Shown: positions 51,095-59,544 of the stretch, one piece after another
How positions within the stretch are numbered: the stretch's first letter is position 1
How the letters are laid out: the number at the start of each line of letters is the position of its first letter
NCBI GenBank assembly: GCA_038231255.1
Contig: JBBRLR010000005.1
Location: 1 to 64,000 of the forward strand
Length of the DNA: 64,000 bases
Reading direction: 5' to 3'
DNA from: JALYUS01 sp038231255
GTDB taxonomy: Bacteria; Chloroflexota; Chloroflexia; Thermomicrobiales; JALYUS01
Made by a program: the position numbers and the translations under genes
The notes under the pieces: model-generated
The model's database searches: none
What the model saw: only the letters and a program-made list of their open reading frames with translations
Told to the model about the DNA's origin: nothing

Positions 51095-52080
51095 CCGCCC
51101 CGCCCCGTCACGACATCGCCTATCTCGCCGCGCGCATCAAAGCGGGCGACCGCGTCGCCCTCGCGCGCGGCATCTCGCTCGTCGAATCGGGCGACCCCGA
51201 AGGACTGGCACTCTCGGAAGCGGTCTTCACGGACGCCGGGCACGCGCACATTGTCGGCATCACCGGCCCACCGGGCGCGGGCAAGAGCACGCTCGCCGAT
51301 GCACTCGTGCGCGCCTATCGCGCGCGCGACCTGACCGTTGCGGTCCTCGCCGTTGATCCGGTTAGCCCACGCACCGGCGGCGCGACACTCGGTGACCGCA
51401 TCCGCATGACGGTGGCATCCGCAGACCGGGGCGTCTTCATCCGTTCGAGCGCGGCGCGCGGGCAGCACGGCGGCCTTGGCCTGACGACGATGCAGGCCGC
51501 GCGGCTGATGGATGTCGCGGGCTACGACCGGATTATCATCGAAACCGTCGGCACCGGGCAGGATGGCGTGACGATTTCGACCGTCGCTGCGACCATCGTC
51601 CTCGTCCAGACGCCGAACAGTGGCGACGATGTGCAGGCGCTCAAAGCGGGTATTCTCGAACTCGCTGACGTGTATGTCGTCAACAAAGCCGAACTGCCGG
51701 GCGCGGAGGCGATGATCGAGGACCTGCGCGAGGTGGCTGAGGCGGCAAATCAGGCCGATCAATGGTCGCGCCCCGTCGTCGCGACGACTGCGGCCAACGG
51801 CGACGGCATCCCGGCGCTCGTCGAGGCAATCGAGGCCCATCGCACCTATCTGCAAGCGTCACCCGACGGTGAGCAGCGGCAGGCGGTGCGGCTCTGGGCG
51901 GAGGTGCAGGCGCTCGTTCACAACGAGGTCCGCGTGGCAGTAGATCGCTACCTGACAGCCCCCGCGACGATGCACGCGGCCGTCCCGGCACTGATCGCCG
52001 GGCGAACAAACCCGCTCAAAATGGCGCGCTCACTGCTCACCGCCCGTGGCTGGATGCCCACCCCCCGCGACACGCCCTGA
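51091..52080 (+). CDS. meaB: MeaB/ArgK-type G-protein chaperone of B12-dependent mutase
   Basis: This 329-aa P-loop GTPase has Walker A GITGPPGAGKSTLADAL, switch features VLAVDPVSPRTGGATLGDRI, the Asp in YDRIIIETVGTGQ and the NKxE base-recognition motif VVNKAELPGAEA. It loads and protects cobalamin in acyl-CoA mutases. Translation is coupled to the B12-binding subunit by a 4-nt overlap. Its last 51 nt overlap, on the other strand, the end of larB. Confidence 0.95.
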   Translation: MTAPPRHDIAYLAARIKAGDRVALARGISLVESGDPEGLALSEAVFTDAGHAHIVGITGPPGAGKSTLADALVRAYRARDLTVAVLAVDPVSPRTGGATLGDRIRMTVASADRGVFIRSSAARGQHGGLGLTTMQAARLMDVAGYDRIIIETVGTGQDGVTISTVAATIVLVQTPNSGDDVQALKAGILELADVYVVNKAELPGAEAMIEDLREVAEAANQADQWSRPVVATTAANGDGIPALVEAIEAHRTYLQASPDGEQRQAVRLWAEVQALVHNEVRVAVDRYLTAPATMHAAVPALIAGRTNPLKMARSLLTARGWMPTPRDTP

Positions 52081-52830
52081 TCGCTCTTGTGCCCGCGCCG
52101 ATTGGTTCGCGATTCGGGCGGCGGCGACGCCTGCACCGATGCCGTTGTCAATATTCACAACCGTCAATCCGGGCGCGCAGGTCTGGAGCATCGAGAGCAG
52201 CGCCGCCTCGCCCTGACCGCCCGCGCCGTAACCGATCATCGTCGGCAAGCCGATGACGGGCAGCGGCACAAGCCCGGCGACGACCGACGGCAGCGCGCCG
52301 TCCATGCCGGCAGCGACGATCAGTGCGTCCGCGCCCCACCCAAGGAGGCTTTCCAGCGGCGCAAACAGCCGGTGCAGCCCCGCGACACCAACATCCGCAA
52401 CGACGCGCACCGCGCACCCCATCGCCTCGGCCATCGCACGCGCTTCATCCGCAGTAGGTAAATCGGACGTGCCCGCCGTCACGATGCCGACGTGTCCACC
52501 CGCGAACTGTTCGCGGTACTCCCCGGTGGTCACGCGCGCCGTCCGCATCCCTTCGCCGATCTCGACCAGCGCATCTGCGAAATGCGACCGCAGCAACGCG
52601 GCGTCCGCCTCGCTCACGCGACTGACGATTACCCTGCCACGCGCCGCGAGCAACCCGCGTACCGCCGTGATCAGGTTGCTCGCGCTTTTCCCCGGCGCGT
52701 AGATCACTTCGGGAACGCCAATCCGACCTTCGCGTCCTACATCGAGTCTTACGGGATATGTTTGATTGTCCCCTTCGGCTCGGAGCGCCGTACGGAGCGC
52801 CGCGAAGGGATCAGGAACCGCTTGATGCAT
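52030..52830 (-). CDS. larB: LarB: pyridinium-3,5-biscarboxylic acid mononucleotide synthase
   Basis: This 266-aa protein of the PurE-like LarB family makes the first intermediate of the nickel-pincer cofactor. Features: PEVIYAPGKSASNLITAV, GIVTAGTSDLPTADEA, VVADVGVAGLHRLFAPLE and the catalytic-core GLPTMIGYGAGGQGEAAL. It is the last gene of the yebC-ruvC-tlyA-nadK-larB run, overlapping nadK by 20 nt. No larC, larE or larA is in the window. Confidence 0.92.
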   Translation of the reverse strand: MHQAVPDPFAALRTALRAEGDNQTYPVRLDVGREGRIGVPEVIYAPGKSASNLITAVRGLLAARGRVIVSRVSEADAALLRSHFADALVEIGEGMRTARVTTGEYREQFAGGHVGIVTAGTSDLPTADEARAMAEAMGCAVRVVADVGVAGLHRLFAPLESLLGWGADALIVAAGMDGALPSVVAGLVPLPVIGLPTMIGYGAGGQGEAALLSMLQTCAPGLTVVNIDNGIGAGVAAARIANQSARAQERSGRVAGGGHPATGGEQ

Positions 52831-53689
52831 TCGTGCCCCATTGCTCGCGCCGGATCAGACGACTGACGAGCGTAGCGTAGAAATGATTGCGGGGGTTGAC
52901 GCGCGCGAGCGCCAGGGTGTGCGGCGACGCGCAGATATTGACGACATCGCCGCTACCGAGCGCCACATCGAGCTGACCATCCGATGTCAGCACCGCGCCC
53001 TCGCGGGACGACGCGACGAGCGTGACCCGCGCATCCGACGAGATGACCAGCGTGTCAATCGAACTGAGGTGCGGCGCGACGGGCGTCAGGATCATCGTCC
53101 GCGCCCACGGCGCGACGATCGGGCCGTGGGCGGCGAGGTTGTACGCCGTCGAGCCGGTGGGCGTCGAGACGATGAAGGCGTCAGCAACAAACGTCGTCAC
53201 CGGCGCATCGTCCACGGCGCAACTGATGTCAAGCACGCGCGACGGCTTCGGGTTGGTGACAACCGCGTCGTTGGCGGCGAGGACGGTCGTGCTCGTGCCA
53301 TCGGCACGCACGACTGTCACATCGAGCATCAGCCGACGATCCAACCAGTAGTTGCCGGCAAGGAATTGCGGCAGCAAATCCACGGCATTTTCGGGTGTCA
53401 GTTCCGCCAGAAAGCCGAGGCGACCGAGGCTAACGGCAACGACCGGAATATCGCGCGGCGCGGTCAGTTGTGCCGCGCGCATCAGCGAACCGTCGCCGCC
53501 GAGGACGAGCAGCAGCCGCGTCGAGGCGAGGTGCGTTTCCGAAACATCGGTCGCGCGCGTGGACTCTTCCCAGCACGGGATCGCGTCGGCATCAAGCCGC
53601 TCGCGGATTCGCCGCGCGGTCTCCCGCGCCGCCGGATTCTGCGGATGGACGAGCATCCCGATTGCGCCAACACCCGCGCGCTTGGTCAT
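52811..53689 (-). CDS. nadK: NAD kinase
   Basis: This 292-aa enzyme phosphorylates NAD to NADP. Conserved motifs are LLVLGGDGSLMRAAQ, VVAVSLGRLGFLAEL, NDAVVTNPKPSRVLDIS and STPTGSTAYNLAAHGPIV. Providing NADP is consistent with the nearby oxidative pentose phosphate genes, although they belong to another operon. It lies 6 nt after tlyA and overlaps larB. Confidence 0.96.
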   Translation of the reverse strand: MTKRAGVGAIGMLVHPQNPAARETARRIRERLDADAIPCWEESTRATDVSETHLASTRLLLVLGGDGSLMRAAQLTAPRDIPVVAVSLGRLGFLAELTPENAVDLLPQFLAGNYWLDRRLMLDVTVVRADGTSTTVLAANDAVVTNPKPSRVLDISCAVDDAPVTTFVADAFIVSTPTGSTAYNLAAHGPIVAPWARTMILTPVAPHLSSIDTLVISSDARVTLVASSREGAVLTSDGQLDVALGSGDVVNICASPHTLALARVNPRNHFYATLVSRLIRREQWGTNASSGS

Positions 53690-53695
53690 GTCGCG

Positions 53696-54517
53696 TTACC
53701 TTCCCGGCGCCATCGCGAGCGCGGCCACAATCCGCTCCGCAGTCTCGGTCGCATCCAACGGCGTCCCCGGCGACCACCAGGCAAGGAATTCGATATTGCC
53801 CGCCGGGCCGCGCAGGGGCGACGCGGTCAGACCACCCATCCGCAGCCCCAAACCCGCCGCCGTTGTCGCCACGGATTGTAGCACAGCGCGGTGCGTTTCC
53901 GAGTCGCGCACCACCCCGCCTCGCCCCACCGCGCCCTTGCCCGCTTCGAACTGCGGCTTGATCAGCGCCACGATGTCGCCCGTCGGTTCCATGACGACAA
54001 TCGCACTCGGCAGGACGAGCGCGAGCGAAATGAACGAAACATCAATCACCGCGAGCGATACCGGCTCCGGCAGCGCGGAAACGAAGCGGACGTTCGTGCG
54101 ATCCATCGCCACGACGCGCGGGTCCTGGCGGATGCGGTAGTCGAGCTGCCCGTACCCGACATCGATCGCATAGACGCGCGCCGCGCCCCGCTGCAGCAGG
54201 CAATCCGTGAAGCCGCCCGTGCTCGCACCGAAATCCACGCAGACACGTCCGGTCACATCGCGGCCGAAGGCTTCCAGCGCATGATCGAGTTTCTCACCGC
54301 CACGGCTGACGAATCTCGGCGACGCGAGCACCGACACATCCGCCTGCTCGGCGACCAGTTCGCCCGCTTTCATCACCGGCGTCGTGCCGACACGAACATG
54401 CCCGGCGATAATCAGCGCCTGCGCGCGGCTGCGGTTTTCCGCGAGGTTGCGATCAACGAGCAACTGGTCGAGACGCACGCGCCGCGACCGCGCCTTACCG
54501 GCGTCGGATGGCGGCAT
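53696..54517 (-). CDS. tlyA: TlyA-family rRNA (cytidine-2'-O)-methyltransferase
   Basis: This 273-aa protein (hemolysin A family) has an N-terminal S4 RNA-binding domain (RLDQLLVDRNLAENRSRAQA) and an FtsJ-like methyltransferase domain: SRGGEKLDHALEAF, CVDFGASTGGFTDCLLQRGA (SAM-binding), AVIDVSFISLALVLP and LIKPQFEAGKGAVG. Probable 2'-O-methylation of 16S and/or 23S rRNA. I chose ATG 54517, which overlaps ruvC by 23 nt. Confidence 0.94.
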   Translation of the reverse strand: MPPSDAGKARSRRVRLDQLLVDRNLAENRSRAQALIIAGHVRVGTTPVMKAGELVAEQADVSVLASPRFVSRGGEKLDHALEAFGRDVTGRVCVDFGASTGGFTDCLLQRGAARVYAIDVGYGQLDYRIRQDPRVVAMDRTNVRFVSALPEPVSLAVIDVSFISLALVLPSAIVVMEPTGDIVALIKPQFEAGKGAVGRGGVVRDSETHRAVLQSVATTAAGLGLRMGGLTASPLRGPAGNIEFLAWWSPGTPLDATETAERIVAALAMAPGR

Positions 54518-55025
54518 GGGCGAGGGCGGGGTGCGCGGCGGTCGCGGCGAGGACTTGCTGCGAATGCACATGGCAGATGGCGACGGCGAGGGCGTCCGCC
54601 GCGTCGTCGGGGTGCGGGATCGCGTCGAGCCGCAACAGGATGCGCACCATCTCCTGCATCTGCGCCTTGTCCGCCCTGCCGTAGCCGGCAATCGCCTGCT
54701 TCACCTCGATCGGGCGATATTCCGAGATCGGCACATCGGCATTCGCGGCAGCAAGCAGGACGACGCCGCGCGCTTGCATCACGGGGAGCGCGGTCGTCAC
54801 ATTCTTGGAGAAAAACAACTGCTCGACGGCGACGGCATCGGGCAGATGCTCGGCGATCAGCCGTGATACGGCGTCGTACAGGCGTTGCAGCCGCTTTTCG
54901 GGCGACAGGGTATTCTCCGTGCGGATGACGCCGTAGGCGACGGCCTCCGGGTCACGGTCGCCGCGCACGACGCCGTAGCCGAGGATCGCCGTGCCCGGAT
55001 CAATGCCGAGGGTAATGCCGGGCAT
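54495..55025 (-). CDS. ruvC: Holliday junction resolvase RuvC
   Basis: This 176-aa RNase H-fold endonuclease cuts Holliday junctions. The acidic residues are visible in LGIDPGTAILGYGVV, AVAVEQLFFSKNVTTAL and PHPDDAADALAVAICH. YRPIEVKQAIAGYGRADKAQ is the conserved DNA-contacting segment. It follows yebC by 17 nt, the conserved yebC-ruvC pairing, but ruvA and ruvB are not next to it. Confidence 0.96.
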   Translation of the reverse strand: MPGITLGIDPGTAILGYGVVRGDRDPEAVAYGVIRTENTLSPEKRLQRLYDAVSRLIAEHLPDAVAVEQLFFSKNVTTALPVMQARGVVLLAAANADVPISEYRPIEVKQAIAGYGRADKAQMQEMVRILLRLDAIPHPDDAADALAVAICHVHSQQVLAATAAHPALAHAAIRRR

Positions 55026-55042
55026 GGCAACGCCTCCGAGCG

Positions 55043-55795
55043 CTATGCGCTCACCTGCGCGAGGACTTCATCGGAGATTTCGAGGTTCGAGAAAACCTGC
55101 TGCACATCGTCGAGGTCTTCGAGTTTTTCAATCAGCCGGAGCGCCTGCACCGTCTGCGGCTGGTCGAGTTCCATCGGGGTCGAGGCGACATAGCGGAGTC
55201 CCGCCTCTTCCACCTCAAGCCCTTCCGCGCGCACGGCATCCTCGACGGCCTTCAGTTCCTGCGGCTCGGTGTACGCTTCGAGGACGCCATCGCTGTCTTC
55301 AACGTCGGACGCGCCCGCGTCAATCGCCATCAGCGCGATCTCGTCGGCGTCCTTGCCGTCGGTATTGATCGTGATGACGCCGCGGTTCGCGAACATCCAC
55401 CCGACCGAACCCGACTCGCCCATGTTGCCACCGTACTTCGCGAAGGCGCTGCGCACTTCCGACACCGTCCGGTTGCGATTGTCGGTGAGCGCCTGCACGA
55501 GAATTGCCGCGCCGCCCGGCCCGAACCCTTCGTACAGCACCTCATCGTAGGTCGTGTTGTCTCCCTCACCGAGCGCTTTCTTGATCGAACGCTCGATGTT
55601 GTCGTTCGGCATATTGTTGTTCCGCGCCTTCGTCACGGCGAGGCGCAGGCGATAGTTCGCCTCCGGGTCGCCGCCGCCACCCGCGCGCACCGCGACCGTT
55701 ATTTCCCGCGCGAGTTTCGTGAACAGCGCGCCGCGCTGCACGTCTTTCGCGCCTTTCTGATGCTTGATCGAACTCCACTTCGAATGTCCGGACAT
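55043..55795 (-). CDS. yebC: YebC/PmpR (TACO1) family protein
   Basis: This 250-aa protein begins with the signature MSGHSKWSSIKHQKGAKD and contains AVTKARNNNMPNDNIERSIK and YEGFGPGGAAILVQALTDN. The family includes transcriptional regulators and factors that aid translation of proline stretches. I chose ATG 55795, exactly at the family start. It heads the minus-strand run that includes ruvC. The gap 55796-55941 upstream carries no gene. Confidence 0.96.
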   Translation of the reverse strand: MSGHSKWSSIKHQKGAKDVQRGALFTKLAREITVAVRAGGGGDPEANYRLRLAVTKARNNNMPNDNIERSIKKALGEGDNTTYDEVLYEGFGPGGAAILVQALTDNRNRTVSEVRSAFAKYGGNMGESGSVGWMFANRGVITINTDGKDADEIALMAIDAGASDVEDSDGVLEAYTEPQELKAVEDAVRAEGLEVEEAGLRYVASTPMELDQPQTVQALRLIEKLEDLDDVQQVFSNLEISDEVLAQVSA

Positions 55796-55941
55796 GACGA
55801 TGTTCCTCCATCGCGCGGCAGCGATTCCACACGCGCGTAACTGTCTTCTCGCAAAGAGAATAGCACGTACGGACAGGTATCCGCAAATCGCGCGGTCAAC
55901 GTGTTCCATCCATGTGGCGGCGGCGAGCCTCCGCGCGAACC

Positions 55942-56697
55942 CTACAATGGAGCCGTCAGTTTGCTTGCTGCCGCAGCGTCGAGCAGGAACGTCACCGTGC
56001 CTTCCGGCGTGCGGACACCCTGCGCGGGGTATTCGGCGGGATCGAACGGCCCCTCGATGACGTGTTGCACCGCGTCCGCCTTTTCCGCGCCGCCGGCGAG
56101 AAAGAGCACGTGCATCGCCGCGTCGAGCACGGGGTAGGTGAGCGTCAAGCGCCACGAATCGAATTTCGGCACGTAGTTCGCTGTCGCGAGCCGTTCAATC
56201 ACCTGCAACGCGTCGGTCTGAGGAAACAAGGAGGCGGTATGACCATCCGGGCCCATGCCCAGCAGGATCACATCGAAATGCGGGATGCGTCCCGGCGTGA
56301 GGCCGAAAATGTCGCCCAGGGTCGCGTCGTAACTCATCGCCGCGCTTTGCGGGTCGCGCTCGCCCTCCATGCGGAAGACCTGCTCCGGCAGCACGGGAAC
56401 GTGATCGAGCATCGCCTCCCGCGCCATCCGGTAATTGCTCTCCCGGTCGTCGGGCGGAACGCATCGTTCATCGCCGAAGAAAACAAACAGCGATGCCCAC
56501 GGGATCGCGTCGCGGTACGTCGCCGATGCCAGCAGCCGGTACAGCCGCTCCGGCGTCGAGCCACCGGCGAGCGCGACCGTACAGCGATTCGTGCGCGCCA
56601 CCGCGTCATTCACGATGGCGACAAAGCGGCGCGCCGCCTCCTCGCTGACGGCCTCCAGATCGGGGAGCACGACGACCTCGCGATTCTCTTCGGTCAA
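55942..56697 (-). CDS. pgl: 6-phosphogluconolactonase
   Basis: This 251-aa DevB-type lactonase performs the second step of the oxidative pentose phosphate pathway. Motifs: CTVALAGGSTPERLYRLLA, VFFGDERCVPPDDRESNYRM and DVILLGMGPDGHTASLFPQT. Overlaps opcA by 4 nt and is the last gene of the zwf-opcA-pgl run. Confidence 0.96.
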   Translation of the reverse strand: MTEENREVVVLPDLEAVSEEAARRFVAIVNDAVARTNRCTVALAGGSTPERLYRLLASATYRDAIPWASLFVFFGDERCVPPDDRESNYRMAREAMLDHVPVLPEQVFRMEGERDPQSAAMSYDATLGDIFGLTPGRIPHFDVILLGMGPDGHTASLFPQTDALQVIERLATANYVPKFDSWRLTLTYPVLDAAMHVLFLAGGAEKADAVQHVIEGPFDPAEYPAQGVRTPEGTVTFLLDAAAASKLTAPL

Positions 56698-57854
56698 CGG
56701 GGACCTCCACTTCTGGGGCTGGCGATGCGGATCGCGACGCCGAGCGCCTCATCATAGACATGGTCGCGGCGCACAGTACTTACCTCCTCGGCAAGCATTT
56801 CCGCCACGGAGCGTTCGTGCATTGGCACGATCCGTTCCTGCGTTGTCTGGCCCTGCACCGCCATCGTCACGACGGTGTGCTCGCGATCCTCCGCGCGCTG
56901 AATCGCAAAGGTCGCCATCGTCTCATCGGCCTGGGCGATCAGGGTTGCGGACAAAAGGCAGCCCGACGGTAGATCGGGCGCGTGCTGCGCGGAGAATTCG
57001 AGCGTAATCGGCGCTTCCTCATCACGCATCACCACCATCATCTCGCGACCGAATCGTCGCAGATTGGGAATTGTTTCCCATGCGAGACGCGACGCGAGCC
57101 AACTCCCGTACAGCAATGCCTGCTCCGGGTTGTGCTGGTCGGCTTCGCCGGACGCGTAGGTGACGCGGACGCGCTGGATACCATCGAGATACGGACGATT
57201 CGGCGGCGCATCGAAAAACTGGGCTGTCAGTTCCCGCCACGGCGTCAAGCGCGCCCAGGCGAGATCGCGGAGCGCGACACTGGGGTATTCTTCCGTGCCG
57301 AGCGCATGCAAACGAGAAAGCAACTGCACCGTATCGGGAAACGCGCCGGAGTCCACGACTAATTGATCCGACGCATCCATGAGCGCCGGGAAGATCGGAT
57401 GCGTGAACAGCCCCTCGCCCGACCACCAGAGTACGACGGGAACTTCGGGCACTAGGAGCGGAATCACGGTGCCCGGCAACTGGCGGATTCCATCGCCCGC
57501 CGCTTCGAGCACAACCTGCTCCGAACCCGAGCGCTCCATCGTTCCGCCATATTCGCACTGCGCCGATATCCACGCCCGAAGATGCCCGTCGCTGCCGTCA
57601 TCGGTATGGAGAATAATCGTCCGCGACGGATGAGTCTGCCCGACCCGCGCGGCGATTGCTTGCGCCTCCGATGCATTGGTTACCGACCCGGCGAAGATGA
57701 TCATATTGAGGATGTATGCCTGCATGCTCGACCGGCCACCGGTCTGGCTGGTCATCCAGAGTTGCGTGAGCGCGTCCTCGATCTCGCGGACATCAACGGG
57801 GTGCGGCCCGCCACCGGGCGTGGCGGCGTTGCTGTCGGTGCTATCCGTCGCCAT
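56694..57854 (-). CDS. opcA: OpcA: glucose-6-phosphate dehydrogenase assembly protein
   Basis: This 386-aa protein matches OpcA, an activator or assembly factor of glucose-6-phosphate dehydrogenase known from cyanobacteria and actinobacteria. Recognisable parts are VREIEDALTQLWM, ILNMIIFAGSVTNASEAQAI, HPSRTIILHTDD and VPEVPVVLWWSGEGLF. I chose ATG 57854, 10 nt after the zwf stop. Its position between zwf and pgl supports the call. Confidence 0.93.
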   Translation of the reverse strand: MATDSTDSNAATPGGGPHPVDVREIEDALTQLWMTSQTGGRSSMQAYILNMIIFAGSVTNASEAQAIAARVGQTHPSRTIILHTDDGSDGHLRAWISAQCEYGGTMERSGSEQVVLEAAGDGIRQLPGTVIPLLVPEVPVVLWWSGEGLFTHPIFPALMDASDQLVVDSGAFPDTVQLLSRLHALGTEEYPSVALRDLAWARLTPWRELTAQFFDAPPNRPYLDGIQRVRVTYASGEADQHNPEQALLYGSWLASRLAWETIPNLRRFGREMMVVMRDEEAPITLEFSAQHAPDLPSGCLLSATLIAQADETMATFAIQRAEDREHTVVTMAVQGQTTQERIVPMHERSVAEMLAEEVSTVRRDHVYDEALGVAIRIASPRSGGPR

Positions 57855-57864
57855 CAGCCGCCTC

Positions 57865-59430
57865 CTATCGCGTCCGCAATCGTCGCCACGTCCGGCCATC
57901 GCGCGCGAGCAGTTCGTGCGCCCGCTCCGGCCCCCACGACCCGGCATCGTAGTTCGGGAACTGCGGCGGCGCGACCATTCTCCACCCTTCGAGGACCGCC
58001 GTGATCAGCGCCCACGCCACCTCGACTTCGTCGCGCCGCGTGAAAAGCGTCGAGTCACCCAACATGCAGTCCAACAATAACCGCTCGTACGCATCGGGCG
58101 GTTCCACGCCAAAATACGTGCCATAGCGGAAATCCATGTTGACCGAGCGAATCTGCACGGTCGGCCCCGGCACTTTCGAGCCGAATTTGATCGAGATGCC
58201 CTCATCCGGCTGGATCTGGAGCGCGAGCACATTCGGCTCCATCGTCTCGGCGGCGCGGTCGAAGAGCAGGTGCGGCGCGGGCTTGAACTGGATCGCGACC
58301 TCAGTCACGCGTTTCGGCAGCGCCTTGCCCGTCCGCAGATAAAAGGGCACGCCCGCCCACCGCCAGTTGTCAATGAAGAACTTGAGCGCGACGAATGTCT
58401 CGGTCGTCGAGTTCGGCACAACGCCGTGCTCCTCGCGGTATCCGGGGATCGGGTGCCCCGCCACATCGCCCGGTCCATACTGCCCTCGGACGGTGAATTT
58501 GTTGACGTCCTCCGGGTGGATCGGCCGGATCGCGTGCAGGACTTTCACCTTCTCATCCCGCACGCCCGTCGCGTCGTTCGAGACAGGCGGCTCCATGCCG
58601 ATCAGTGAGACGAGCTGCATCATGTGGTTCTGCACCATATCGCGCAGCGCACCGGACTCCTCATAGTAGCCGCCGCGACCTTCGACGCCGATGCTTTCCG
58701 CCACGGTGATCTGCACATGATCCACGTAGCCGCGATTCCAGAGTGGCTCGAAGATGCCATTGGCGAAGCGGAAGACGAGGATATTCTGCACCGTCTCCTT
58801 GCCGAGGTAATGGTCAATGCGAAAGACTTGTCGCTCCGAAAAGACCTCCGCAAGCTGATTGTTCAGCTGCCGCGCCGACTCCAGATCGTGGCCGAAGGGT
58901 TTTTCAATGATGATCCGCTGCCACGGTCCTTCCTCCGGCACACCGGGCGTGACGCGCCGGGCCAGCCCGTGCTCGCCGAGTTGCCGGATGATCTCGCTGT
59001 AATTGGACGGCGCGGTCGCGAGGTAAAAAACGCGATTGCCACAGGTACCGCGTTCGCGATCAATCTGGTCGAGCAATTCACCGAGGCGCGCGTAGCCGTC
59101 GCTGTCGTGGAACTCGCTCTGGTGGTAGTAGATGCCCTGGGAGAAATTATCCCAGACCGTCTCCTGAGCCGGGCGCACGCGAGAAAACTCGTTGATACCC
59201 GACTTCATCTGGTCGCGGAAGGTCTCGTTGCCAATCGGTCGCCGCGCCACGCCGACGACGGTGAAACCGCCGGGCAAGAGCCGCTCGCGTGTGAGGTTGT
59301 AGAGCGCGGGGACGAGTTTGCGGCGCGTCAGGTCGCCGGACGCGCCGAAAATAACCATCACACACGGTTCAGGCGTGCGTTGCAGGCGCAACCCCTCGCG
59401 CAGCGGGTTCACAACGGTCGTTTCGAGCAT
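57865..59430 (-). CDS. zwf: Glucose-6-phosphate 1-dehydrogenase
   Basis: This 521-aa enzyme oxidises glucose-6-phosphate to the lactone with NADP. The coenzyme motif is MVIFGASGDLTRRKLVPALY, and the substrate/active-site motif is VFRIDHYLGKETVQNILVF with the catalytic His and Lys. I chose ATG 59430 after GAATAGGAG. Lies downstream of tal, separated by the heptamer inverted repeat. Confidence 0.97.
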   Translation of the reverse strand: MLETTVVNPLREGLRLQRTPEPCVMVIFGASGDLTRRKLVPALYNLTRERLLPGGFTVVGVARRPIGNETFRDQMKSGINEFSRVRPAQETVWDNFSQGIYYHQSEFHDSDGYARLGELLDQIDRERGTCGNRVFYLATAPSNYSEIIRQLGEHGLARRVTPGVPEEGPWQRIIIEKPFGHDLESARQLNNQLAEVFSERQVFRIDHYLGKETVQNILVFRFANGIFEPLWNRGYVDHVQITVAESIGVEGRGGYYEESGALRDMVQNHMMQLVSLIGMEPPVSNDATGVRDEKVKVLHAIRPIHPEDVNKFTVRGQYGPGDVAGHPIPGYREEHGVVPNSTTETFVALKFFIDNWRWAGVPFYLRTGKALPKRVTEVAIQFKPAPHLLFDRAAETMEPNVLALQIQPDEGISIKFGSKVPGPTVQIRSVNMDFRYGTYFGVEPPDAYERLLLDCMLGDSTLFTRRDEVEVAWALITAVLEGWRMVAPPQFPNYDAGSWGPERAHELLARDGRTWRRLRTR

Positions 59431-59447
59431 CCGGCAACTCCTATTCG

Positions 59448-59541
59448 AGTGGGCGGTGGACAGTGGGCAGTGGGAAATGGGTAGGCTACGAAACAGACGG
59501 ACGAGGCATCTTTCTGCCCACTCCCCACCGCCCACTGCCCC
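59448..59541. repeat. Inverted repeat built from tandem heptamers (GGGCAGT type)
   Basis: The left arm (59448-59470) is AGTGGGCGGTGGACAGTGGG plus CAG; the right arm from 59514 pairs with it at about 21 of 23 positions and reads as heptamers TGCCCAC, TCCCCAC, CGCCCAC, TGCCCCA. It lies between tal and zwf in a co-directional run, 3 nt after the tal stop. The heptamers recall the short tandemly repeated repetitive sequences of cyanobacteria. Confidence 0.75.
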
Positions 59542-59544
59542 ATC

